From contig QKYT01000588.1 in assembly GCA_003550305.1 (NCBI GenBank), positions 1,741 through 12,694 on the forward strand: DNA of 10,954 nt, read 5' to 3'. The position numbers were made by a program, and so were the translations under genes. Source of the DNA: Glomus cerebriforme. Lineage: Eukaryota > Glomeromycota > Glomeromycetes > Glomerales > Glomeraceae. Below are positions 1 to 8,086 of the stretch, one piece after another. Within the stretch, counting starts at the first letter, position 1, and the number at the start of each line of letters is the position of its first letter. The notes under the pieces are model-generated. The model was not told the origin of the DNA, did no database searches, and was given only the letters and a program-made list of their open reading frames with translations.

Positions 1-815
1 ATTAAAAGCATTTAGCAATATTTTGTAAATAGATATCTTTATTTGCATTTAATAGTATTTTTAAAGTTAAATTGTAAAAACCTTTTCTAGTATTCTAAAG
101 ATATCTCACTTTTAACAATGATTTTAAAGCATTTTGAGAAGCTAAAATATGTTTTAAGAGCATTTTTATGATATCTTAAAAAAATTAGCTTGTCCAGTAA
201 AGTAGTTTGTAACTTAATTTCATGTAATTCAAAAAGTAACCAATCAATTTAAAATAAATTTATACATTTAGGTAACTCCAGTATTCTATTTTTAGATTTT
301 TTTTATTTCAGATGCCAATGAGCTTTAGATCATGTAATATCATAATTTTTATTTTTTTTTTTCAGGTGATGCATTACTTTTGTGAGCTACTGTATGCATG
401 AACATTATCTTTTTAGTTCTAAAAATTTAAGAAGGTCCAATTAATTTGAAAATATAATAAACTTTCATTATAACTTTTTGATAGTATGGAGTTAATATGC
501 TATAACATATCACTCGTTCAGTTGGATTATCGATCAATACTTTTGAAATTTTGCTAATATAAAATGCATTTAATAAAGCTTTTTCTTGATTATTTCTTAC
601 AAACTGAAAACCTCTTCAATTGTTTGAATAATTTCTTAATTTGATCCTTTAGGTTATAGCATTGTTCATGAATAGGGAAAGAAGTTTAATGATTATAGGA
701 GTAATTTCTTGTAAGTCTTTTAAGATAATTTGATAACTAGATTTGCTGGACATTTTGAATTTTAAAATTTTGTAAAAATGGTCCTATTTTTTAAAAATAG
801 CTCATATTTATAATT
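1..815. other. AT-rich non-coding stretch beyond the gypsy pol relic
   Basis: No reading frame of either strand gives recognisable protein. The stretch lies immediately downstream (on the minus strand) of the pol C-terminal tail, so by the normal order of a Ty3/gypsy element it should be 3' untranslated sequence and possibly a decayed 3' LTR. I could not find a convincing TG...CA pair, a polypurine tract, or a second copy of this sequence elsewhere in the window, so the LTR reading is only inference from position. Confidence 0.35.
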
Positions 816-819
816 GATT

Positions 820-1849
820 TTAATCATCATTGATCACTACCATTGGTCCCCAATTTTGTCAATCTAAATAATTCTTTAATAGATTTCCATTAACAGGTAT
901 AACAAGGATTTTCCCATCTAGTGTTCTTAATTTGTATGCGCCATTAATTAATATTTGATATATATAATAAGAATCTTTTATCTCTTATTTTGAATTGTGT
1001 TTCATTACACAAGTTTTTATCATGGCATAACTTTTGTTTGCTTTGTTCAACTTTTACATTTTGTCTGGCTATTTTCCTTTTTAATGGTAGTTCTGAGATT
1101 AGATTTTTAACTCGATCATTTAAAGTGATTTCCTCCTCTAAATCTGCAATATCTGCTGAAAATTTTACTTCTTATCTATATATCAAAAAGAATGGTGTCA
1201 TTTTTATTGCTGAATTTTTGCTAGTTTGATAAGTGAATAGAATAGGAGTAATAAATAAATCCCATTCACTTTCTTTACCATCCATTAATGATACATTTTT
1301 CGCTAAAGATTTACATAAAGTTTTATTGAATCTTTTTACAAGTCCATTTGTTTGTGGATGATAGAGAGTGGAAAATAGGTGTTTAATTTCAAAACACTTT
1401 GTCAATTCTTCTATCATTTGATTTTTAAAATGATATTTTTAATCTGATAGAATTTTTGTTGGACATTCATGTCTACAAATAATTTCTTCATAGATAAATG
1501 TAGCGATTTATTTAGCAGTTACTTCTGATATAACTTTAGCTTCAGGCCATTTTGTTAAATAATCCATAGCTGTAATGATATATTTATTTCTACTTTTTAT
1601 TCTAGGTAATGATCCCACAAAATCTATTCCTATTTGATAGAAAGGATTATGAATGGAAATAGGGTGTAAAGGTTCATTTCACTTATATTTTTCTCTTCTT
1701 TGACAAGAATCACAAGCTTGAACATAAACTTTAATATCTTCATACATTTGAGGCCAATAATATTGATCATGAATTTTGTTAAACATAATGTCTACTGAAA
1801 AATGTTCAGCAGTAGGATCATTATAAAATATATAAAGAACAGGTTTCAT
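820..1849 (-). pseudogene. Ty3/gypsy integrase and pol C-terminal tail relic
   Basis: The minus strand reads through the zinc-binding region (YYWPQMYEDIKVYVQACDSC, about 1705-1765), the catalytic core beginning IGIDFVGSLPR (first catalytic Asp kept), MDYLTKWPEA, ILSD (second Asp kept, followed at once by a stop at 1439-1441), and HPQTNGLVKRFNKTL. In the last block the catalytic Glu of the D,D-35-E triad, expected before Arg, is Lys (1334-1336, GAA to AAA). After TPFFLIYR there is a stop, then a basic tail in the same frame (NDRVKNLISELPLK). After a frame change near 965 the tail ends with GAYKLRTLDGKILVIPVNGN and a stop at 820-822. Strand transfer activity is not possible with the Glu missing. 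Confidence 0.92.
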
Positions 1850-3364
1850 TTTATATCTTTTAATAACTTTTAAAAAGTTATTTGTTTTTCATTTATCTAT
1901 TTTGTAAAGAATGTTGTTTTAATTATAAAATGCTTTAATTGTCAAATAATTTGATTTTGTTTTTGTTGGGTTATGGAGGTAAATAATTGTTGCATTTTTA
2001 AATAATTAAATAATAGATAGCTAGTAATGTTCGATATCCATTTTGTTTAGGCTGTTTGTCACACTGCAAATACTTTCACTTTCATCTTTGATAACCTATT
2101 TTATACAATGATTTAAATTAAAATTGTGCTAAGAAGTACAAGTAAAAAGGAAGGGAGACAGAATTTTCATAACTAATATTTTCTTGTTTAACCATTAAAG
2201 GTTCTTTCCAAAAAGGAGTATTTACTAAATATTCTGGGTTCATTTCAGAATGTAATTTTCCTGGAGTAAATCCCATAATACGATACAGTCATGGACGTAA
2301 TTCCCATTGGTGATATTTTTATTGCACAAAGTACATGTAGCATGTATGTATGGTATATCCATATTGTCTGTAATGTTTACAGTATTTCTAGAAAGGTCTA
2401 TCTCCATAACTTTAATATTTGTTTTAAACAAATATGTAATTTCTTTTTATGTATATTGATAGGTGAGGATCAAAATTTCTTCTTTTTTATAAGTATCCTT
2501 TTGCATTACTTCCAACATCTAACTATCAGTATTTGGTAGAGGAATATCAACAATTTCATCCCCTTGATTTTCTTGATTTTCCTCTATTTCAAGGGAAGAT
2601 TCTTCTCTTATTGGCCTGGAAAAGAATTCTTCTGCTAAGAATGAGAAGCAGGTTTTGCATATGATAATTTTAGTTCTTGCATACTGAACATTCAAGGGAT
2701 ATTTAAAAATCAACCAATTTTCTTTTCTAGAATTTAGAAGTCAGCCACATTGCTTACAGAAATTTTTATAATTTCTGTAGTTATCATCATTTATGTTACT
2801 TTGAAGTAAGATAGCGGTATTTCATCTGATAATAAATCATTTTGCATCTTGATCCAAATAATCATATGCAAATTGTTTTGTACGATCTAAAAAGTAGTCA
2901 CGTCTTTATTGTTATTCTATGAGATGTTTGGTCTTTTTGGTTTCCTTCTATCTCTTCTGTGAAGATACTTATCACAAACATTATGTGTATATGGTCAAAC
3001 ATATCATGACATTTTTCTCCAACAAGTGAGCAGAAACTGTTATATCCATGATAAATTTTCTAAACGTTATTTAACTTTCTCTTTTCATTACAATTTTCGC
3101 AGATATTAAAAATGCCTTGTTGAGTTGTGAATTGATTTTGATAATTTCTTTCTACTTGTTCTATATTAATCCACTCATGAAAGTTAGCTTGGTATAACTG
3201 ATCTTTCCTTTGATAACATGTATGACATAATTTTGAAGTATTCTAGGCAGTTTTCCATGTTTGTAACTCCTGATTTAGCACTCCACAGTGACTGCAGATC
3301 TCTTTTTAGAAATACCAATCAACTAACTGATCTTCTGATATAGAAATCAAATAAAATTTCCAAT
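1850..3364 (-). pseudogene. Cys-rich linker between RNase H and integrase
   Basis: This part of the pol relic continues the RNase H frame to about 2940, shifts to a second frame to about 2290, then to a third. It has six CxxC pairs on the minus strand: 3286-3297 (CSHC), 3216-3227 (CHTC), 3090-3101 (CENC), 2747-2758 (CKQC), 2648-2659 (CKTC) and 2324-2335 (CTLC). Two of them begin alike, ICSHCGVLNQELQTW and FCKQCG-stop-LLNSRKENW, each followed about 15-25 residues later by a further CxTC, which suggests a duplicated zinc-binding unit. An acidic Glu/Asn-rich stretch (about 2530-2600) follows. The span is far longer than the short spacer usual between RNase H and integrase in Ty3/gypsy pol. Function unknown; zinc binding is inferred from spacing only. 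Confidence 0.6.
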
Positions 3365-4463
3365 TGATTTTGTCATTTTCATCAGTATTACTCAATACCT
3401 CTTTTTCAGGATTTAAAAGATTACCAATATAGAGATAACATTCAGATTTAACAATATTAATCTGTTCACTCTCGTTGTCATACATACGGAATAATGCATT
3501 AGCATTAGTATTTGTTTTTTCCAGATGATGGATGATATTAAAGTCATATTGTTATAGTTCTATAATCCATCAAGCTTATCTTCCTTTTGGCATTTTTGAA
3601 GTTTGTAACCATTTCAGAGTAGAATGATTGGTAACAATTATAAAAGATTTTAAACCTAAGTAGTGTTAAAAGTGCTTAATAACCTAGATTATGGTTAAAC
3701 ATTCCTGATCAGTAATGGAATAATTTGCTTTTGCTTTATTAAGACTTCTACTTGCATATGAGATTACATATTCTTTTCCATTTTCATGAATTTGTGATAA
3801 AACTGCGCTGAGTTCAGTTCCAAAAGTATCAGTATAGATAATAAAAGGTTATTCAAAGTCAGGATATTTCAAGACAGGTGCTTAGATTAAACAATCCTTT
3901 AAGTATTCAAAGACTCATTGTTGTTTTTCATTCCAAGTGAAAGGAATATCTTTTTTTAGTAACATTAACATAAGTTTTGCAATTTTTGAAAAATCTTTGA
4001 TAAATTTTCTATAATATAAGAAGAGACCCAAGGCAGCACACAGTTGTGTTAAGTTTGTTAGGACTGAAAAATGCTTAATTTTCTCAATTTTTTTAGGATC
4101 AGAGCATATGCTATTTCTTCTTACTATATTTTCAAGAAAACTGATATTAGGAAAACAGAAGTAATACTTCTTTAACTTGATTTTTAAATTTGCTCTTCTG
4201 AGGATCTCGAATACTTGTTAAATATGGTCAATATAATTTTTAAAACTTCCTTTGGTATAGATTATAACATTATCAAGGTAAACTGCTACAAATATTCCTA
4301 AATAATTCTGAAAGATTCTATTCATTAATCGTTAAAAAGTTCTAGGAGCGTAGCTTAGTCCAAAAGGCATAACTAAGAATTTGTACAATCTAAAAGGAGT
4401 AGTAAAAGCTATTTTTTCTACATCAGCTTCATCTATTGCTACTTGTTAGTATCCACTTGCTAA
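3365..4463 (-). pseudogene. Ty3/gypsy reverse transcriptase and RNase H relic
   Basis: One frame, interrupted only by stop codons, runs through the whole segment. Visible RT blocks are LASGY (stop at 4446-4448 where Trp is usual), TTPFRLYKFLVMPFGLSYAP, the active-site block YLDN at 4269-4280, and the thumb. RNase H follows with YTDTFG (first catalytic Asp kept), YASRSLNKA, QECL (Glu kept) and VTNHSTLKW, where the usual Asp of TDH is Asn (3627-3629). The active-site block normally reads YxDD, so the second catalytic Asp is lost (GAT to AAT). The Asp-bearing residues just before LASGY are cut off by the junction with the helicase relic. Premature stops include 4332-4334, 3684-3686, 3576-3578 and 3570-3572. 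Catalytically dead by several independent lesions. Confidence 0.92.
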
Positions 4464-5555
4464 GGCAGATAATTCACCATGATATATAGTAATTATTTCT
4501 TTTAGAACTTTAGCTTGAAGATTTGTTAATAAGTTTTCATATCTCTTTATAGATACATAATAAATTATATATTTTCCAATTACAATTTCATTAATAATTT
4601 TCAAAATATCTTCTAAAAATTGTTCTTTATTATTCTTTTTTTTTGTACTTGAAAAATAATTGGATTACATCCAAAATATTTATTCCGAATTAATGATATT
4701 TCTTGATGATTTATATCAAGTCGTGTTATAATTTTTTGTACATCAATTATTCGGTAGATAGCTGTTAAAAGTAAAATTGATGCAGTCAGAAAGATTTTTT
4801 TGAGATTGCACAGATAATTCCAAGAATTTCTAAATAAAAGAATTTTTTGATAAATAAGTTTATTAGAAAAATATATATCTAAAAACCTTACCTAAAGTGT
4901 TCTTGATTCAAAATACAATGTGTTTTGTCTATTACAAATTGAATGCCTTTGATAATTTCAATTCATTCTAACATTTTTTGAAATCCAACATTATATTTGA
5001 ATTTTTCAGGTGTTGTAATAATTACCCATGTTAGTTCACAAGTAATTTCTTGAAAAACTTTTTGTTGATAACATAATAGTTGTGCTATTGACATGTAAAG
5101 ACTACCATAAGGTATTCCAGTATTAATTAATTTATATACTTGATCATCTACTAATGCCTTTAGTGGAGAAAATACTACAGTAATTCCTGTTTTTATAACT
5201 GATGCTAAAGCATAATACAAACTCTTTCTGCTTCCTGTTTACTTTAGAAAATAGTATCATGATTTTGTATAAAAGATTGAATTGCTTCTTTTTGCCCATC
5301 CCGAAACTCTGAAAATTGAAAAATTCCATTGAGTGCTAATTCACACATTATTTCTAAATCAATATTTTCTGAGATTTTATTTTTTGATCGATAATTTTCA
5401 TCAATAATTTGATTTTCAAACTATTATCAATATAGAACTAACATACCCGATAAAGACCTCTAGCAGTACATTTGGGAAATGCATGATATATGATACATTT
5501 GGTTATTTCATTGAAATCAGAAATATGATCAGCAAATGAAGGATAAAATCTATTA
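4464..5555 (-). pseudogene. RecQ-type DEAH-box DNA helicase relic
   Basis: The minus strand shows the RecQ motif order over three frame segments. A Q-motif-like FQFSEFRDGQKEAIQ lies at about 5280-5325. Walker A reads TGSRKS (5221-5238), with Arg for the Gly before Lys. Motif Ia reads VVFSPLKALVDDQV, followed by TTPEKF near 5005. Walker B is DKTHC (4915-4929), where RecQ proteins have DEAHC. Motif III survives as LTAI near 4755. The second RecA-like domain follows (GKYIIYYVSIKRYENLLTNL, then YHGEL at 4470-4484). Frame changes fall at about 5250 and about 4800-4900. The final motifs V and VI and any RQC or HRDC domain are missing because the sequence runs straight into gypsy RT. Upstream of the Q motif is a short unrecognised segment (TARGLYRVC, about 5455-5480). 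It is a dead gene fragment. Capture by a transposon or simple insertion next to one cannot be told apart from this window. Confidence 0.8.
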
Positions 5556-6892
5556 GAACCGTTTTTGAACAAGTTGTTGAATATTGTCAGAAAAACCATA
5601 TGAAATTTCACTAATTTGATTCATTAATTTTTAAAATAGGAATAAATTGTTGAAAGAGTAGATGTATCTGATTCAAATAATTTTAATGTCATAACTATTA
5701 GCTCTAAAAATCTTGCTATTAAATCTAACATTTTCCAAAATTCATCTGATAATACATAATTTCTTACCATTCCATTCATTTTTTGGTGAATTTTAGGATC
5801 CATTAATATCTGTTCAAGAGCAATTTTTGATTTTTGAAGTGATTGTAAGCAGTCCAGATGTGTANCCCATCATGTAAGTGCTNGTAAAACNAATGCAATT
5901 TCTTTACTGTAATTTTCAATTTGAATACACTTTAATTTTGCTGCTATTTGCACATGAGACTTAAAATAATTTACTATCATTTTAGCATTATCAATTACAG
6001 TTTTAACTTCATTGATCTTTAAAANATCTNCAACTAAAAGATTAATAATATAAGAGTTACATCCAAGACAAACTACATTGGAATATTTTTCTTCAATTTG
6101 CCTTCATGCTGCCTTCATGACTCTAGCTGTATCTGTAATAACAGCTGAAAAATTTTGAANACCAATGACTTCCATTTGTTNAGTTATTTGATTTGCAANC
6201 CATTCTGCTGTATGANATTCTTCTNCTGAAAATNTGNNNTTATAAAAAATTGGTTTTGGAGTACAAACAACNAAATTTTGTACAGATTCTCNATTAATAT
6301 TAGACNAACCATCAGAAACCATAGTAANAGTCTTTGATTTTAAAATCTCTTCATCTGCTTGAGTTTTTACTTCATCATAAACATTATCTAATAAATCATT
6401 GGAAAGTTTTTTTCTATTTGGCAATTTAANGGATGGTCNAAGATATTGAAAGAATTGAATAACATGTGGATTATCAACAAAAGCAAAGGGTACTCCAGCT
6501 GAAAATAATGCTAGTGCAAGTTGAAACTCAAGATTCTCCTGTTCTTCTTCACCCATATGATTAACAAAATTTCCAATGTTTGATGTTTTAGTTTTTTTAG
6601 TTTGTTTTACAGGTCTGTTTGTAGGTGCATTAGGAGGAGCGGTATTTGGGGTAATATTTGGAGTAATATTTTGTGCAGTACTATTAAAACCTTGTAAATT
6701 AACATTTTGTTTAGATTTTGCATTATCCGGTGCTCCTAAACATTCCTTATCAAGATGAGTTTGCATGCATAAAGGAACAGCTCTGTTGAAAACTTTAGAA
6801 CAATAATTACATTGTACTGGAGGATGTGATTTTTTTCTGTTATTTTCTTCCTGATTTTGTGCAATAATTGTCCAATGTTTCCAAACAGTGCT
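5556..6892 (-). pseudogene. hAT transposase relic with BED finger and DUF659-like core
   Basis: The longest open piece is 6766-6104 (minus), but the same frame extends back to 6890, adding a BED finger: SVWKHW, then C-x2-C (6800-6811) and HLDKEC. A Pro/Thr/Asn-rich linker with ITPN repeats (6620-6680) leads to the DUF659-like core, recognisable by VSDG-x-SNIN, VVCTPKPIFY and ITDTARVMKAA. A TGA at 6104-6106 stands where Trp is expected; the frame then goes on (EEKYSNVVCLGCNSYIINLL, KTVIDNAKMIVNYFKSHVQ) past a TGA at 5870-5872, shifts near 5625, and fades after LMNQISEISYGFSDNIQQLV. The hATC dimerisation domain, with the third catalytic acidic residue, is missing. An A8 run puts the likely ATG at 6906-6904 one base out of frame. 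Twenty N bases fall in 5865-6439. Intact copies elsewhere in the genome are likely. Confidence 0.9.
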
Positions 6893-7004
6893 TTTTTTTA
6901 GTCATCTTTAAACTGAAAAAATAAAAAAAAAATGAAATGATAATCAAAAATCAAAAAAAAATCAAATCACATGATTAATCTTTTTTGATTGGTAAATTTA
7001 TAAA
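6893..7004. other. AT-rich 5' leader of the hAT element
   Basis: Between the subterminal repeats and the BED finger is a leader made largely of A-runs. It includes an inverted pair, aatcaaaaa (6942-6950) and ttttttgatt (6981-6990), that could form a hairpin. It contains the candidate transposase ATG (minus, 6906-6904). No other coding potential is visible. Confidence 0.4.
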
Positions 7005-7066
7005 TAACCAAATTAACTGTTAATTAACTAACTTAAACAAATTATAATTAACCAAATTAACTGTTA
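7005..7066. repeat. Subterminal 18-bp direct repeat of the hAT element
   Basis: The 18-mer taaccaaattaactgtta is found exactly at 7005-7022 and again at 7049-7066, 44 bp apart, within 100 bp of the element end. hAT transposases are known to bind short repeated subterminal motifs, so this is a plausible transposase-binding repeat. That role is inferred; the repeat itself is seen directly. Confidence 0.65.
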
Positions 7067-7217
7067 TTTAACCATAGTTAATTAACGCCCATCCCTAGTC
7101 TCGTGCAAACTTGCACAAAAAAAACCCAGCTAAGCCCATATATATATTATTTAGTGATATTGGAGAAGATAAGATTATGCGAATCAAATCTTATAGCGCA
7201 AATAAGGGCAGTGACAT

Positions 7218-7388
7218 ATATTACCTAATATTAGTTTCATAAGAGGTCCTACCCCCCCCCAGGTAAGATTTTTTCAACCAATAATATTTAAATATATATA
7301 TAGTATTAATTTTGACCAATAAAAATGCATAATTTTGTGTCACGTAAGATTTTGTTTTACCCCCCACCCTCTAAAATATTACCTAATA
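7218..7388. repeat. Repeat block with motifs in mirror order
   Basis: Four motifs occur twice on the same strand in reversed order. They are ATATTACCTAATA (7218-7230 and 7376-7388, exact), a poly-C run (7252-7260 and 7360-7365), GTAAGATTTT (7263-7272 and 7344-7353) and ACCAATAA (7277-7284 and 7315-7322), around an AT dinucleotide-rich centre. It is not an inverted repeat, because the copies are not complementary. Origin unknown. Confidence 0.6.
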
Positions 7389-7472
7389 AATGTCACGCCC
7401 CTAATCTCTCAAAGTTAACTGACATGCAAATCGATACTATTAAAAAACACTGTGTGAAAAAAATTCACGCAC

Positions 7473-7480
7473 TCACGTGA
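7473..7480. promoter_or_regulatory. TCACGTGA palindrome (E-box/CACGTG)
   Basis: A perfect 8-bp palindrome with the CACGTG core bound by fungal bHLH regulators such as the Cbf1 and Pho4 families. It lies about 970 bp upstream of the plus-strand gene, at the edge of the G+C-richer stretch. A further CACGTG at 8169-8174 is nearer, about 280 bp upstream of the ATG. Use by a factor is inferred only. Confidence 0.3.
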
Positions 7481-7485
7481 TTTAG

Positions 7486-7692
7486 GAAACGATCACTACT
7501 GCTCCGATCACACATACCGAATCTGAGGTAAGCGTCTCAACCGCACATATTCCTTCAACCCATGTCTCTAATTCTTCAAATGATTCTCTAGAAACGGTTC
7601 AAAGAATTCACCCGCATCATCTCGTCGACCGATTCCTAGGACTAACCCAAATAAAATGGAATTGGGCTCGAGGGAGTAATCAAAGGATTATG
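7486..7692 (+). other. G+C-richer open stretch with strong splice donor (possible relic or 5' UTR exon)
   Basis: A frame without stops runs 69 codons but has no usable ATG until its penultimate triplet region. Its composition is clearly less AT-rich than the flanks, and the translation is Ser/Thr/His-rich, ending in LTQIKWNWARGSNQRIM. CTGAG|GTAAGC at 7523-7533 is a near-consensus splice donor. It could be a non-coding first exon of the gene at 8451, for example joining an acceptor such as tttatctacag ending at 8361, or a remnant of an older gene. The opposite strand is also open for much of this length, so coding status is unproven. Confidence 0.25.
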
Positions 7693-7836
7693 TAATATAT
7701 GTGTGCCTGACATATCACGTTACCGTATGACTGTTTTACGGGTTTTTAAAATACCGGGGTACTATGGACCCGTTAAACAAGCGATCAGATCGATATCAAA
7801 AATTTTTTTATCCAAATAACCATTTTCACGATTGCA

Positions 7837-7923
7837 ATGGAAAATTTAGCTGAGGAAAATTTAGTTGTTCAAATTTCTATGATCACAAGAAACAACTTCA
7901 ATATCTTCGTTTTCTCTTTCTAG
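7837..7923 (+). other. Small ATG-started frame of 28 codons, doubtful
   Basis: The frame begins MENLAEENLVVQ and ends at a TAG. Its start contains a near-tandem repeat of the DNA (ggaaaatttag twice, 7839-7849 and 7854-7864). There is no homology I recognise and no splice donor that would obviously extend it. It is listed only because it is the single ATG-started frame in this part of the gap with a peptide-like composition. Confidence 0.12.
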
Positions 7924-7980
7924 CATACTGGAGTCGTGACCCATAACTCTTGGGGTTGCTTGAGCGATTAGGATGTTCAA

Positions 7981-8086
7981 TTTATCGAGAAAGTCCTGTA
8001 ACTTACGTTGTTGATTCTTTTTAATAAATCCGATATATCAGATGTCTTGATATATCAGATATTTTTACTGATCCGATTTATCGAGA
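7981..8086. repeat. Nested short direct repeats
   Basis: TTTATCGAGA occurs at 7981-7990 and 8077-8086, each followed a few bases later by CCTGT. Between them GATATATCAGAT occurs at 8032-8043 and 8049-8060; TGATATATCA at 8048-8057 is a perfect palindrome. No function is apparent; candidates are protein-binding sites or a decayed repeat. Confidence 0.5.

Larger units (their letters stand above)
820..4463 (-). mobile_element. 5'-truncated, decayed Ty3/gypsy retrotransposon (pol relic)
   Basis: Reading the minus strand from about 4463 to 820 gives, in order, reverse transcriptase (from the LASGY motif on), connection and RNase H, a long Cys-rich linker, integrase zinc-binding and catalytic core, and a pol tail. 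RT-RNaseH-integrase order identifies Ty3/gypsy rather than Ty1/copia, where integrase comes first. Gag, protease and the N-terminal third of the RT are absent; the left side joins a RecQ-like sequence. Frame changes are seen near 2925, between about 2290 and 2265, again before about 1850, and near 965, with many in-frame stops. No LTR pair, primer-binding site or target duplication was found. The copy cannot be autonomous. Confidence 0.9.
5556..7097 (-). mobile_element. hAT-superfamily DNA transposon, 3' truncated
   Basis: The right end carries a hAT-like terminal sequence: on the minus strand TAGGGATGGGCG starts at 7097, resembling the (C/T)AGGG(A/T) ends of hAT elements. A subterminal 18-bp direct repeat (taaccaaattaactgtta) is at 7005-7022 and 7049-7066. 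A transposase relic with BED finger and DUF659-like core occupies 6892-5556. The coding part breaks off before the C-terminal hAT dimerisation domain, and no partner inverted repeat occurs to the left. The 8 bp next to the end, gtctcgtg (7098-7105), would be the target duplication, but no second copy is visible. Conclusion: one genuine end plus a truncated body. Confidence 0.75.

Noticed and set aside
1..860. Complete LTR for the gypsy element
   Set aside because: No second copy, no clear TG...CA borders and no polypurine tract could be identified.
990..1229. Plus-strand open frame of 79 codons
   Set aside because: It lies antisense to the integrase and pol-tail relic, whose minus-strand translation is clearly homologous.
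2291..2539. Plus-strand open frame of 82 codons
   Set aside because: Antisense shadow of the Cys-rich pol linker; low-complexity Phe/Ile/Cys translation typical of AT-rich antisense.
5144..5329. Minus-strand open frame of 61 codons
   Set aside because: It reads the helicase region in the wrong frame. The Q motif and Walker A appear in the other two frames.
6576..6758. Plus-strand frame that looks like a hydrophobic Gly/Val-rich peptide
   Set aside because: Antisense of the Pro/Thr/Asn repeats in the transposase linker; the hydrophobicity is a by-product of the repeat.
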